A stretch of 64,000 bases of DNA from Paraburkholderia sp. CNPSo 3272 (GCF_024206495.1 NZ_JAMBPQ010000019.1:62001-126000); one strand, 5' to 3'. Numbered from the stretch's first letter, positions 36,563 through 45,589 are shown. Made by a program: numbers and translations. The notes: generated from the letters alone by a model not told the origin.

Positions 36563-37498
36563 ATGGCATGGCAATCACTTGACGTCAAACGCCTCTCCGC
36601 GACGACCTCGGAGCCGCCCGGCGTGCGCGAGCCGGTTACGGGCACGGTCGCGAAGCTCATCGACGTTTCTAAATGCATCGGCTGCAAGGCGTGTCAGACC
36701 GCGTGCATGGAGTGGAACGATCTGCGTGACGAAATCGGTGTCAATACGGGCGTCTACGACAATCCGCACGATCTCACAGAGCACTCGTGGACCGTAATGC
36801 GCTTCACGGAATACGAGAACTCGCAGGGCGACCTCGAATGGCTGATCCGCAAGGACGGCTGCATGCATTGCGAGGACCCGGGCTGTTTGAAGGCGTGTCC
36901 CTCGCCGGGCGCGATCGTGCAGTATACGAACGGCATCGTCGACTTCCACCAGGAAAACTGCATCGGCTGCGGCAATTGCATTACCGGCTGCCCGTTCAAT
37001 ATTCCTCGCATGTCGAGCGAGCGCCGCGTCTACAAGTGCACGCTCTGCTCGGACCGCGTGGCCGTGGGACAGGAGCCCGCGTGCGTGAAAACCTGCCCGA
37101 CCGGAGCGATCGTCTTCGGCACCAAGGAAGACATGAAGCAGCACGCGGCCGAGCGCATCGTGGACCTCAAGGAGCGCGGCTTCGAGAACGCCGGGCTTTA
37201 TGACCCGCCGGGCGTGAGCGGCACGCACGTGATGTACGTGCTGCATCACGCGGACCGGCCGTCGCTCTATGCCGGGCTGCCCCAGGATCCGCACATCAGC
37301 CCGATGGTGCGGCTCTGGAAGGGCGTGGCCAAGCCGATCGGGCTCGCCATCATGGCGCTCACCGCACTGGCCGGTTTCTTCCATTACACGCGGGTAGGCC
37401 CGAACGAAGTGACGGCCGAAGACGAAGTCGCGGCGCGCGAAGAAGCGCGGCGCATGCGTGGCGAACTCCCCGAGGAGCGCGGCGATGAAAGACGATGA
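36563..37498 (+). CDS. fdxH: Formate dehydrogenase beta (iron-sulfur) subunit
   Basis: This 311-residue electron-transfer subunit links the catalytic chain to the membrane cytochrome. It has four clusters of cysteines for [4Fe-4S] centres: CIGCKACQTACMEW, CMHCEDPGCLKACP, CIGCGNCITGCPFNIP and CTLCSDR...CVKTCP. A single C-terminal membrane helix (PIGLAIMALTALAGFFHY, about residues 262-279) anchors it. It starts 12 bases after the alpha subunit stop with a GGGAGGCG site and overlaps the gamma gene by 14 bases. Confidence 0.95.
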   Translation: MAWQSLDVKRLSATTSEPPGVREPVTGTVAKLIDVSKCIGCKACQTACMEWNDLRDEIGVNTGVYDNPHDLTEHSWTVMRFTEYENSQGDLEWLIRKDGCMHCEDPGCLKACPSPGAIVQYTNGIVDFHQENCIGCGNCITGCPFNIPRMSSERRVYKCTLCSDRVAVGQEPACVKTCPTGAIVFGTKEDMKQHAAERIVDLKERGFENAGLYDPPGVSGTHVMYVLHHADRPSLYAGLPQDPHISPMVRLWKGVAKPIGLAIMALTALAGFFHYTRVGPNEVTAEDEVAAREEARRMRGELPEERGDERR

Positions 37499-38111
37499 AC
37501 CGCAACTGATCGAGCGCTACACGCCCAACGAGCGCAGCAACCACTGGATCACCGCAATCTGCTTCATCCTGCTTGCGCTCTCGGGCCTCGCAATGTTCCA
37601 TCCGGCCATGTCCTGGCTGTATGCGGTGCTTGGCGGCGGCCAGTGGACGCGCATTCTGCATCCGTTCATCGGCGTGGTGATGTTCGTCTCGTTCCTGATC
37701 CTTGCGCTGCGCTTCTGGCATCACAACTATCTGGACAAGGACGACATTCAGTGGATGAAACAGATGGGCGACGTGCTCAACAACCGCGAAGACAGGCTGC
37801 CCGAAATCGGCCGCTACAATGCGGGCCAGAAGCTGTTATTCTTTGTGATGGTGATTTGCCTCGTGCTGTTGCTTTTGACCGGAATCGTGATGTGGCGGCG
37901 ATACTTTTCGGCCTACTTTCCGATCGAAATTATCCGGCTCTCTTCGCTGGTGCATGCCGCAGTGGCATTTGTGCTGATCTGCGGGATCATTATTCATATT
38001 TATGCGGCCATCTGGGTGAAGGGATCGATCGGCGCAATGACGCGCGGTTACGTCACCTGGGGCTGGGCGAGAAAGCATCATCCGCGCTGGTTCCGCGAGA
38101 GCATCAAGTGA
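37485..38111 (+). CDS. fdnI: Formate dehydrogenase gamma subunit (cytochrome b556)
   Basis: This 208-residue inner-membrane diheme cytochrome b passes electrons from the beta subunit to quinone. It has four hydrophobic helices, with candidate heme ligands in ERSNHWITAICF, RILHPFIGVVMF, SLVHAAVAFVLICG and IIIHIYAAIWV. The ATG at 37485 has an AGGAG site and overlaps the beta gene. An in-frame start 27 bases upstream is less likely. A stem-loop terminator follows. Confidence 0.93.
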   Translation: MKDDEPQLIERYTPNERSNHWITAICFILLALSGLAMFHPAMSWLYAVLGGGQWTRILHPFIGVVMFVSFLILALRFWHHNYLDKDDIQWMKQMGDVLNNREDRLPEIGRYNAGQKLLFFVMVICLVLLLLTGIVMWRRYFSAYFPIEIIRLSSLVHAAVAFVLICGIIIHIYAAIWVKGSIGAMTRGYVTWGWARKHHPRWFRESIK

Positions 38112-38171
38112 CGCACAGGCTGCGCGCCGCATGCCGCGCCGTTTGGCCACGGCAGTCGCGGCGCGAGCGGC

Positions 38172-38207
38172 AAACCGCCGGCGCCCGCGAGGGCACGGCG
38201 GTTTTTT
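38172..38207 (+). terminator. Rho-independent terminator between fdnI and fdhE
   Basis: AAACCGCCG (38172-38180) pairs with CGGCGGTTT (38196-38204), followed by TTTCC within a run of six T. It may terminate or attenuate the structural genes before fdhE, which begins only 30 bases on. Confidence 0.75.
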
Positions 38208-38238
38208 CCTCGTGAAGCCGTTCTGGAGCTGACCCGTC

Positions 38239-39171
38239 GTGACGCAACGCATTCTCGACCCGCAGCAAATCGAATCGCTCGATCCTTCGGCCATTCCGCG
38301 CATCCGTCTGCCCGAGCGCATCGCCTTTTTCAGCACGCGCGCCGTGCGCCTGCGGCATCTCGCAGACCACAATCCCATTGGCGGCTACGTGCGGCTCATG
38401 GCGGCGCTCGTCGACGCGCAGCAGGAGGCGCTCGAACATTGCAGCGCCTCGATGCCCTCGCGCGAAGCCATTGCGAACGCGCAGCATCACTCCATGCCGA
38501 TCTTGCCGGCGCTTTCGGGCGAGCGTGATCCGCAATGGCGCGCCGTACTATCCCGTCTCGCCGACCGGGTCGAAGCGGCAGGAGCGGTCGCGCCTGCGCT
38601 CGCGAAAGTGCTGGGCGAGTTGCGCGCCATGACCGAAGGACAGATCGACGCCCAGGCCGATGCGGTTCTCGCCCAGCGCTACACCGAAGTCGCACCTGCC
38701 ACCGCGCCGTTCATCATGGCCGCGCTGCAGGTGGTGTGGACCGACCTTGCGAGCCGCATCGACGTGCGCGACGTGCCTTATGTCGATGCGCCAGGCGTCT
38801 GTCCCTTGTGCGGCTCGCCGCCCGTTGCCAGCATCGTGCGTATTGGCGGCGTGTATCAGGGCTACCGGTTTGCGCAATGCGGCCTGTGCGGCACCGAGGC
38901 TCACGTGGTGCGCGTGAAGTGCACGAACTGCGATTCGACCAAGGGCATTGCGTATCACGGCATCGAAGGCGGCAATGCCGCACTCAAGGCCGAATCGTGC
39001 GACGAATGCCATACGTACCGCAAGATCGGCTATCAGGAGAAGGATCTCGACTTCGAGCCGCTTGCCGACGACCTGGCGAGCCTCACGCTCGATTTGCTGA
39101 TGAGCGATGCGGGCTATCGTCGCGCGAGCCCGAATCCGTTGCTATGGCCCGAAGTGCATGGCGACCAGTAA
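38239..39171 (+). CDS. fdhE: Formate dehydrogenase accessory protein FdhE
   Basis: This 310-residue cytoplasmic assembly factor is needed for active TAT-exported formate dehydrogenases. The C-terminal half has the rubredoxin-like set of four CxxC pairs: CPLCGS, CGLCGTE, CTNCDS and CDECHTY, from about residue 190 to 260, which bind iron in the E. coli protein. The ATG or an upstream GTG may be used; 38239 is a GTG codon preceded by GGAGCTGA. It sits between the structural genes and selA. Confidence 0.92.
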   Translation: MTQRILDPQQIESLDPSAIPRIRLPERIAFFSTRAVRLRHLADHNPIGGYVRLMAALVDAQQEALEHCSASMPSREAIANAQHHSMPILPALSGERDPQWRAVLSRLADRVEAAGAVAPALAKVLGELRAMTEGQIDAQADAVLAQRYTEVAPATAPFIMAALQVVWTDLASRIDVRDVPYVDAPGVCPLCGSPPVASIVRIGGVYQGYRFAQCGLCGTEAHVVRVKCTNCDSTKGIAYHGIEGGNAALKAESCDECHTYRKIGYQEKDLDFEPLADDLASLTLDLLMSDAGYRRASPNPLLWPEVHGDQ

Positions 39172-39186
39172 GGAGCCGCGCACGCC

Positions 39187-40653
39187 ATGAGCGAAGCCGT
39201 GGGACAAGCAGCGGAGCACGATGCGCACGCCCTGCATGCGCTGCTCGCGAAAATGCCGGCGGTCGAGCGCGTAATTGCCTCGGAGCAAGCGCAGCCGCTG
39301 ATAGCACAGTACGGACGCACCCAGGTGCTGGACGCGATACGCGCCACGCAGGACGGCTGGCGTCGCGATGTGCGAACTGGCGTCCTGGCGCACGAAAACA
39401 AGGATACCGAACCATTTTCGCTGGAGCGCATGATCGAGGCGGTCACGCAGCGGTTGGCCGAACGCACGCAAAGTCGCCTGCGTTCCGTCTTCAATCTCAC
39501 GGGCACAGTGCTGCATACGAATCTCGGCCGCGCGCTGTTGCCCGACGAGGCGGTAAAAGCGGTGGTGCAGGCGCTCACGCAACCCGCAAACCTCGAATTC
39601 GACCTCGCGAGCGGCAAGCGTGGCGACCGCGACGACCTGATCGACTCGCTGATCTGCGAACTGACGGGCGCAGAAGCCGCGACAGTCGTGAACAATAACG
39701 CAGCAGCCGTGTTGTTGCTGTTGAGCGCACTCGCCAATCGCAAGGAGGTCGTCGTTTCGCGAGGCGAGCTGGTCGAGATCGGCGGGGCGTTCCGCATTCC
39801 CGACATCATGAGCCGCGCGGGCGCACGCTTGCGCGAGATCGGCACGACGAATCGCACGCATCTTAAGGATTACGAAGCGGCGATCAACGGCCACACCGCG
39901 CTCCTGATGAAAGTCCATTGCAGCAACTACGCGATCAGCGGCTTTACAAAGAGTGTCGGACTCGATGAACTCGCGCCGCTCGCCCGTCAGCGCGGCCTGC
40001 CCGTCGCCGTCGATCTGGGCAGCGGGACGCTCGTCGATCTCGCGCAGTGGGGCTTGCCAGCCGAGCCCACGGTGCGCGCGACCGTGGAAGCGGGCGCGGA
40101 CCTCGTGACCTTCAGCGGCGACAAGCTGCTCGGCGGCCCTCAGGCGGGACTGATCGTCGGCCGCAAGGAACTCATTGCGAAGATCAAGAAGCACCCGCTG
40201 AAGCGCGCATTGCGGGTCGGCAAGCTCACGCTCGCCGCGCTCGAACCCGTTTTGCGGCTTTATCGGGCGCCCGAATTCTTGCAGGAGCGGCTCACTACGC
40301 TGCGCCTGCTCACACGGCCCGCCTCGCAAATGCAAGAGGCGGCGCAGCGCGCGCTGCCCCTGTTTCAGCGCGCCATCGGCGAAGCGTATGCGGCGAGCGT
40401 CGAGCCGATGTTCAGCCAGATCGGCAGCGGCGCGCTGCCCGTGGACGTGCTGCCGAGCAGCGGGCTAGTCGTGCGCCATGCGGGGAAGGGCGGCAGCGGC
40501 CGCGCGCTGCTAAGGCTCGAACGCGCCTTGCGGGAACTGCCGCGGCCCGTGATCGGACGCATTGCCGACGACGCGCTGCGTCTGGATCTGCGCTGCCTCG
40601 AACCCGCGGACGAAGCGGCGTTCGCGGCGCAATTCGCGGAGCTGCGTCTGTGA
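39187..40653 (+). CDS. selA: L-seryl-tRNA(Sec) selenium transferase
   Basis: SelA is a PLP enzyme that converts seryl-tRNA(Sec) to selenocysteyl-tRNA(Sec) with selenophosphate. The 488-residue protein has the N-terminal tRNA-binding part, the segment NLTGTVLHTNLGRALLP, and the PLP lysine in FSGDKLLGGPQAGLIVGR near residue 315. Its length is normal. An AAGGAG site precedes the ATG, and its stop overlaps the GTG start of selB, so the two are translated together. Confidence 0.96.
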   Translation: MSEAVGQAAEHDAHALHALLAKMPAVERVIASEQAQPLIAQYGRTQVLDAIRATQDGWRRDVRTGVLAHENKDTEPFSLERMIEAVTQRLAERTQSRLRSVFNLTGTVLHTNLGRALLPDEAVKAVVQALTQPANLEFDLASGKRGDRDDLIDSLICELTGAEAATVVNNNAAAVLLLLSALANRKEVVVSRGELVEIGGAFRIPDIMSRAGARLREIGTTNRTHLKDYEAAINGHTALLMKVHCSNYAISGFTKSVGLDELAPLARQRGLPVAVDLGSGTLVDLAQWGLPAEPTVRATVEAGADLVTFSGDKLLGGPQAGLIVGRKELIAKIKKHPLKRALRVGKLTLAALEPVLRLYRAPEFLQERLTTLRLLTRPASQMQEAAQRALPLFQRAIGEAYAASVEPMFSQIGSGALPVDVLPSSGLVVRHAGKGGSGRALLRLERALRELPRPVIGRIADDALRLDLRCLEPADEAAFAAQFAELRL

Positions 40654-42578
40654 TCGTCGGCACGGCGGGGCACATCGACCACGGCAAGACCACGCTGGTC
40701 CGCGCGTTGACCGGCGTGGACACCGACCGCCTGAAAGAAGAGAAGGCGCGCGGCATTTCGATCGAACTGGGCTACGCGTACCTGCCGCTCGCCAATGGCG
40801 ATGTGCTGGGCTTCATCGACGTGCCCGGCCACGAAAAGCTCGTCCATACGATGGCGGCGGGTGCATGCGGCATCGACTTCGCGTTGCTCGTGATTGCGGC
40901 CGACGACGGCGTGATGCCGCAAACACGCGAGCACCTTGCCATTCTGCAACTGCTGGGCGTGCAGCAAGGCGCCATCGCGCTGACGAGGTGCGATCGCGTC
41001 GATGCGCCGAGACTCGGCGGCGTGCGTGCCGAAATCGCCGCGTGGCTCGCTGACACGATGCTTGCAGACGCACCCGTATTCGCGACCAATGCCACGCAGC
41101 CGCATGACGACGGCGTTGCGCGGCTCGACGCGTGGTTGCGCGAGCGCGCGAGTACATGGCGGCCGCGACGAGACGATGGACTCTTTCGCCTCGCCGTGGA
41201 TCGCGTATTTACGTTGACGGGCCAGGGGACGGTGGTGACGGGCACCGTATTCGCCGGGCGCGTACAGGCGGGCGACGCGCTCGTGCTCGCACCCGCCGGC
41301 ACGCCAGTGCGCGTGCGTGGCCTGCATGCACAGAATCGTGCGGTACAGGCCGGCGATGCGGGCCACGCGGGCCAGCGTTGCGCGCTCAATCTCGCGGGCA
41401 TCGACAAGGAGCACATTGCGCGCGGTGACTGGATCGTCCATGCGCGGCTGGCCGAGCCGGCCGTGCGTCTCGACGTAGAACTGCATTTGCTCGACGACGC
41501 GGGCATTACGTTGCAGCACTGGTCGCCGCTGCATGTGCATCTCGGCACGACGCATCGCGTTGCGAACGTCGCGTTGCTCGAAGGCGAAACGCTCGCGCCG
41601 GGCGGGGCTGCCCGCGTGCAACTCGTGTTCGCAGCGCCGTTGCACGCGTTGCCGGGAGACCGCTTCATCGTCCGCAACGCGCAAGCGAACCGCACCGTAG
41701 GCGGCGGGCGTGTGCTCGATCCGTTCGGCCCGTCGCGGCGGCGCCGCACGCCGGAGCGGCGTGCATGGCTCGACGCGTTGCGCACGTGGCTCGACGAAGC
41801 CAGCCTGGCGCCGCTGATCGAGGAAGCGCCGCGCGGCATTGCGCGCGCGACGTTGGTGCAGTTGACCGGTTACGACGACGCTGCGCTCGCTTTGCCGGCT
41901 GATGCGATTTCCATCGCAGCGCAAGGACGCGACGACGAAGGCGCGGTGATCGCCCATGCGCACTGGACGAGGCTCGCCGAACGCATTGTCGAGGCGCTTG
42001 CCGAGTTCCATGCGCGCTCGCCCGACGAGCAGGGGCCCGACGCGGCACGGTTGCGCCGCATGGCGGCGCCGCTCGTGAGCGATGCGGTGTGGCGTGCCGC
42101 AATTGAAGCGCTCGAGCGCGCGGAGCGCGTGGCACGCAGCGGGCCGTGGCTGCATCTCCCGTCCCACGCGGTAACGCTCGACGCCGACGATGAAGCGCTC
42201 GCCGCGCGCCTCATGCCGCTGCTCGCACAAGGGCGTTTCGATCCGCCGTGGGTGCGGGATCTCGCGCGCGAGACGCGGCAGCCGGAAGAGAAGGTGCGTG
42301 CGCTGCTGCGCAAACTCGCGCGCCTGGGTATGGTGTATCAGGTCGTGCGCGATCTGTTTTACGATCGCGACGTGGTGCAGACGCTCGCGCGTGCGGTTGC
42401 ACAGATCGCCGCGGAGCAGGGCGGCGCGGTCAACGCGGCGGCGTTTCGCGACGCCACGGCATTGGGTCGCAAACGCGCGATCCAGATTCTGGAGTACTTC
42501 GACCGCGTTGGATATACTCGCTTTCAACGCGACACGCATCTGCTACGGCACGATAGCCGGATGCGCGAATGGTTGTAG
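40650..42578 (+). CDS. selB: Selenocysteine-specific elongation factor SelB
   Basis: SelB is the GTPase that delivers Sec-tRNA to UGA codons by binding the SECIS hairpin. The 642-residue protein has the P-loop GHIDHGKTTL at residues 7-16, DVPGH near residue 55 and the base-recognition motif TRCD. EF-Tu-like beta barrels and four C-terminal winged-helix domains that read the mRNA hairpin follow. The start is a GTG at 40650 overlapping the selA stop (GTGA). The frame is open upstream inside selA, but that part is not SelB-like. tRNA-Sec follows after 47 bases. Confidence 0.96.
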   Translation: MIVGTAGHIDHGKTTLVRALTGVDTDRLKEEKARGISIELGYAYLPLANGDVLGFIDVPGHEKLVHTMAAGACGIDFALLVIAADDGVMPQTREHLAILQLLGVQQGAIALTRCDRVDAPRLGGVRAEIAAWLADTMLADAPVFATNATQPHDDGVARLDAWLRERASTWRPRRDDGLFRLAVDRVFTLTGQGTVVTGTVFAGRVQAGDALVLAPAGTPVRVRGLHAQNRAVQAGDAGHAGQRCALNLAGIDKEHIARGDWIVHARLAEPAVRLDVELHLLDDAGITLQHWSPLHVHLGTTHRVANVALLEGETLAPGGAARVQLVFAAPLHALPGDRFIVRNAQANRTVGGGRVLDPFGPSRRRRTPERRAWLDALRTWLDEASLAPLIEEAPRGIARATLVQLTGYDDAALALPADAISIAAQGRDDEGAVIAHAHWTRLAERIVEALAEFHARSPDEQGPDAARLRRMAAPLVSDAVWRAAIEALERAERVARSGPWLHLPSHAVTLDADDEALAARLMPLLAQGRFDPPWVRDLARETRQPEEKVRALLRKLARLGMVYQVVRDLFYDRDVVQTLARAVAQIAAEQGGAVNAAAFRDATALGRKRAIQILEYFDRVGYTRFQRDTHLLRHDSRMREWL

Positions 42579-42625
42579 GCACATCGATATGTGTTTGCGG
42601 TTGCAGGTGGTTTGGGTTTGACGAA

Positions 42626-42721
42626 GGAAGGCATTCGTATCCGGTGGTACGGCCGGGCTTCAAATCCGGTTGGGGGCGTCAGCCGCTCCCGGGTCAGTTC
42701 GACTCTGGCTGCCTTCCGCCA
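42626..42721 (+). tRNA. selC: tRNA-Sec (anticodon UCA)
   Basis: This 96-nt selenocysteine tRNA has an 8-bp acceptor stem (GGAAGGCA with TGCCTTCC), an anticodon loop CTTCAAA with anticodon TCA at 42660-42662, a long extra arm (GGGGGCGTC...CGCTCCC) and the T arm GGGTCAGTTCGACTCTGGC. The encoded 3' end is GCCA. It closes the selA-selB-selC set. selC is a frequent integration site for genomic islands, and decayed mobile DNA follows it here. Confidence 0.96.
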
Positions 42722-43444
42722 CATGGGCCTTCCGGCCTGGTCCGATATCTTTGTACAGGTAACCATAAAACTTCCGCCTGGAAGTTAATTGGTTTAAAAA
42801 TCGCCTGCCCAATTTACGTTTTGTTACGCATGACGGTAGCCGCCTGCATTCTGGCAGTCGATACGGTCGTTCCCTGCGATGGTGGCCATTGGACTCATAG
42901 AAATCAGGCGGCTTGCTCCGGCTTTAGCCTTCGCTATCTTCGTTGTGTGAAACCAAGGCGCGGATTGCATGAACCATTCTTTACCGCAACGTCACGGACT
43001 CATTGCCGGGGCGTGATCCCGGAATGCCTGTACCGGTTTTCGAGCGCGCCAGCCTCGAGTATCTGGCCGGTTCGGTGCAGTCCGAAACGCTGCATGAGGA
43101 CAATGCCAGTCCCATCGGCATGCTGTGCAACATCCGGCTGAACGTCCCTTCAGGATTCGCGGATCACTGGGTGCGGAGGATGTCGTCTGGGGCCTCAAGT
43201 TTCTTGGCGAGGACGAGAACTTCGCGTGGGCGAAGTGGCTGGAGTGCTGAACCGCTTTTCACTGTCGAAACCCACGCTCGTTTCACGTGGGGTGTGCTGC
43301 AAACATGTGGCCGCCTACGGCGCGACAACAGGCATTGACGGTTTACCTCGATACCCGCCGGAGTCGCGCCTTGCCACGGGGTGCCAGTCACCGGTCGTCC
43401 CGAATCGAAGGGCGTTATGACGCCGTGACGGTGTCCGCTGAGGG
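42722..43444. other. Non-coding or decayed stretch downstream of selC
   Basis: No intact gene is recognised in about 720 bases. A frame at 43003-43338 on the plus strand (starting MPGRDPGMPVPVFERASLEY) and a short piece ending FLGEDENFAWAKWLEC in a different frame look like remains of a coding sequence, but I cannot name the family. Base composition is visibly lower in GC at 42760-42850 than in the flanking selenium genes. No obvious repeat of the selC 3' end was found by eye. Confidence 0.5.
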
Positions 43445-43705
43445 ATGCGAATCTTGGCGACATACAGGGAGCCCGCGACACAGATCGCTGCGCTCGAGGA
43501 GTAGGCGGCGACAGCGCGGGCGGCCGAGTTCGAGGCGGTGCTCGCAGACATCAGGATCAAGGTCGCCAATAATGGATTTACCGTGCAGGACATCTTCGGA
43601 CGGGCGCGGGCTACGCGCGCTACATACGCCCGGGACGTCGTGCCCGCCAGATACCGTCACCCGAAAACGCAGGCGACCTGGTCGTTTGGTGGGGCCTCAC
43701 TATGT
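43445..43705 (+). pseudogene. H-NS-family DNA-binding protein, disrupted
   Basis: The frame from the ATG at 43445 (MRILATYREPATQIAALEE) hits a TAG at 43502-43504 and then continues as AATARAAEFEAVLADIRIKV and NGFTVQDIFGR. It ends with RYRHPKTQATWSFGG, a variant of the C-terminal YRDPKTGxTWSGRG AT-hook-like motif of Burkholderia H-NS (Bv3F-type) proteins. After WSF the match is lost, consistent with a further frame change. The small protein would have silenced acquired AT-rich DNA. Confidence 0.75.
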
Positions 43706-43744
43706 CCACTTTGGCGCCGTCGGTCTAGACGGTGCTCGAGCAAC

Positions 43745-44031
43745 TCTTACCGCGGTCTACGACTTCCGGCCGAACACTCGCAGCACGTGCGGAACACGAA
43801 TCCGATTGAATCGACGTTCGCGACGGTGCGCCATCGCACGAGCCGCACGCATAACGTCTGTCGCACGCGACCTTCCGCGCCATGGCCCTCAAGTCGATCG
43901 AGGCGGCCAAGCAGTCATGGAGAAAGATCCGCGGCGTGGACAAGACCGAGGCACTTCTGAAGAGCGTCCCCTTCAAGGACGGAACCCCGGTGATTGCAAG
44001 CACACCGGTTCCTCACGTACTGGCCGCCTGA
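43745..44031 (+). pseudogene. IS256-type (mutator) transposase C-terminal remnant
   Basis: EHSQHVRNTNPIESTFATVR appears in one frame at about 43771-43830. After a frame change near 43860 the match continues as ATFRAMALKSIEAAKQSWRK and FKDGTPVIA, ending at the TGA at 44029-44031. The TNPIESTFATVRHRT block and the following helix are characteristic of IS256-family transposases. The catalytic DDE portion is missing, so the element is dead. Confidence 0.75.
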
Positions 44032-44093
44032 TCATGCCGATCGACCCGTACACACCACTCTTGACGACCGCTCGTTCAAATCCCGCGGCCGTC

Positions 44094-44825
44094 TCATTCT
44101 GGTTTTAATGTTATCCGGCCATTCTTTGTCTGATTCGACCATCTTTTACCGGTGCCAAGACGGTCCACATGTTTTTGAAGTCCCCGAGCCCATGCAAAGT
44201 CGGCCTCACGTCCGAGGTCGCGCACGAGCCTGACGACCTTCACCCGATGGCAGTGGCTCAAAAACTCGTCGAGCACGTCGCCGCGCAGGTTACGCAGGCT
44301 CACCATCAGGTTGCTCGCTTCCTCGAACGACTGACCTTTGCCGATGTCGCTGGCGAGTTCCAGGATCGCCCGCTCGGGCACTGACACATTGACCTCCGGG
44401 TCGCCAGCGGGAAGTGGCTTCAGGCCCTTGTCGTAGGGCAGGTCGTCGTCGAACAGAGAGGTGGTCTGGAACGAGTAGACCAGATGCTGGCCCACCCAGG
44501 ACGGGATGCGATAGGGCTTCTGGCCCCACAGCACAACCTTTTCGCGGAACGCGATGTTGTGCCGGACGCCCTGCCAGGCAAGGGCGGTTTTGCCTCCAAC
44601 GTGAAGACCCGCAATGCGGCGAGTCAGGTACGCGATCGAACCGTCCCGTGTCGGCGTGTCCCCGGTCAGAAGGTAGACGCCCTGCGAGAGCCGTTGCAGC
44701 CACCCGGATCTGACCATGTGCGCCGCGAGCGCAGCGCTGATCCCCATGTCCCTGAGAATGCCGGAATCGATGGGGTGACCGCGCCGGCTTTCCTGCATCA
44801 ACCGCTGGACTGTCCTGTTGCTCAT
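44094..44825 (-). CDS. AbiEi-type antitoxin/regulator (orphan)
   Basis: The 243-residue protein resembles the AbiEi antitoxin family of type IV toxin-antitoxin and phage-abortive systems. It has an N-terminal winged helix (ILRDMGISAALAAHMVRSGW followed by RLSQGVYLLTGDTP), a central HVGGKTALAWQGVRHN segment, and a C-terminal domain ending GRITLKPE. The usual AbiEii nucleotidyltransferase toxin gene should overlap its 3' end. Instead an ATGA there opens a frame of about 40 codons with no nucleotidyltransferase features and then the IS256 remnant. An inverted repeat upstream fits autoregulation. Confidence 0.8.
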   Translation of the reverse strand: MSNRTVQRLMQESRRGHPIDSGILRDMGISAALAAHMVRSGWLQRLSQGVYLLTGDTPTRDGSIAYLTRRIAGLHVGGKTALAWQGVRHNIAFREKVVLWGQKPYRIPSWVGQHLVYSFQTTSLFDDDLPYDKGLKPLPAGDPEVNVSVPERAILELASDIGKGQSFEEASNLMVSLRNLRGDVLDEFLSHCHRVKVVRLVRDLGREADFAWARGLQKHVDRLGTGKRWSNQTKNGRITLKPE

Positions 44826-44852
44826 CGGCTACCTGAAGTTGCATTATTTGCT

Positions 44853-44875
44853 CGCAGTATATGCAAGATACTGCG
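44853..44875 (-). promoter_or_regulatory. Inverted repeat upstream of the AbiEi-like gene
   Basis: CGCAGTAT (44853-44860) and ATACTGCG (44868-44875) are perfect 8-bp arms around a 7-base spacer, 28 bases before the AbiEi-like start codon. AbiEi proteins are known to repress their own promoters by binding inverted repeats, so this is a candidate operator. Confidence 0.6.
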
Positions 44876-44978
44876 CATTTTCTGCAAATTTTTAACGCAC
44901 CCTAAGATCGAAACTTGCGTCGCCGCTCGATTTCCCGGGCCGGTCATCCCCGGCTCGATGTGAAATCCCATACGGGTG

Positions 44979-45002
44979 GTCAGATAACTATCCTTATCTG
45001 AC
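44979..45002. repeat. Inverted repeat of unknown role
   Basis: GTCAGATAA and TTATCTGAC are perfect 9-bp arms around CTATCC. It has no T run for termination and could be a remnant of a mobile-element end or a protein-binding site. Confidence 0.5.
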
Positions 45003-45589
45003 TACCGGGATTCTTTGCCCAGACTCGCCCGCCGGAAAACGTGCCGCCCCGGCATGAATGAAGTTGGGCACTCGCTTGCGCAGCATCCGGTGCATGTGCG
45101 CCCCTCGTCGTGGCGTGGTGCCTGTACGGCGGCGCACGTCGCCCTCGCGCAGCCTTGGGTGACCGTGCCGCGGGCGCCGGGCGTGGACCCGAACACGCCC
45201 GGCAACGGCATCCATGGATGCCAACTCGTCGTGAGCCAAGCTGAAACTGGAAAGTGGTCCACCCGAGAGGGCAGCCAGGCACAGCGGCGAGGACGTCGGG
45301 ACGACGTGGGCATATCTGTTTTGATAGGAACACTTATCACAAGGGCGCCGTCGAATAGCGTACCTGATACGGATTCTCTTCATTTCTTGCTCAGTAAATT
45401 CTGACAGGGAGTCGGACTAAGGGACGGTGACCGAACCTCACTCCCCGTCATGCCGCTTGGTTTCGAATCGAACTTTTGTTTGTCGGTCGTTTTTTCTTCC
45501 ATCGACCTGTGGGGAGAATATGAACGGTGTGCCTCGATCAGGCATGCGTATTCCACGTAAGTCGAGCAGCCGTCCAACGGCAAGGCGAG
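45003..45589. other. Accessory stretch without a recognised gene
   Basis: Frames of 110-130 codons exist on both strands (for example minus 45002-45340), but none shows a known domain, and composition does not favour one frame. Given the IstB remnant just to the right, part of this may be the decayed end of the same IS21 element. Confidence 0.4.

Noticed and set aside
33461..36574. A minus-strand open frame of over 1000 codons
   Set aside because: It is antisense to fdnG, is Arg/His/Ala-rich with no domain, and reflects the high GC of the coding strand.
44073..44093. GTTCAAATCCCGCGGCCGTCT resembles the T arm and 3' end of a tRNA and might mark an attachment site
   Set aside because: The bases flanking the TTCAAAT loop do not pair as a T stem and no acceptor half was found, so a tRNA fragment cannot be supported.
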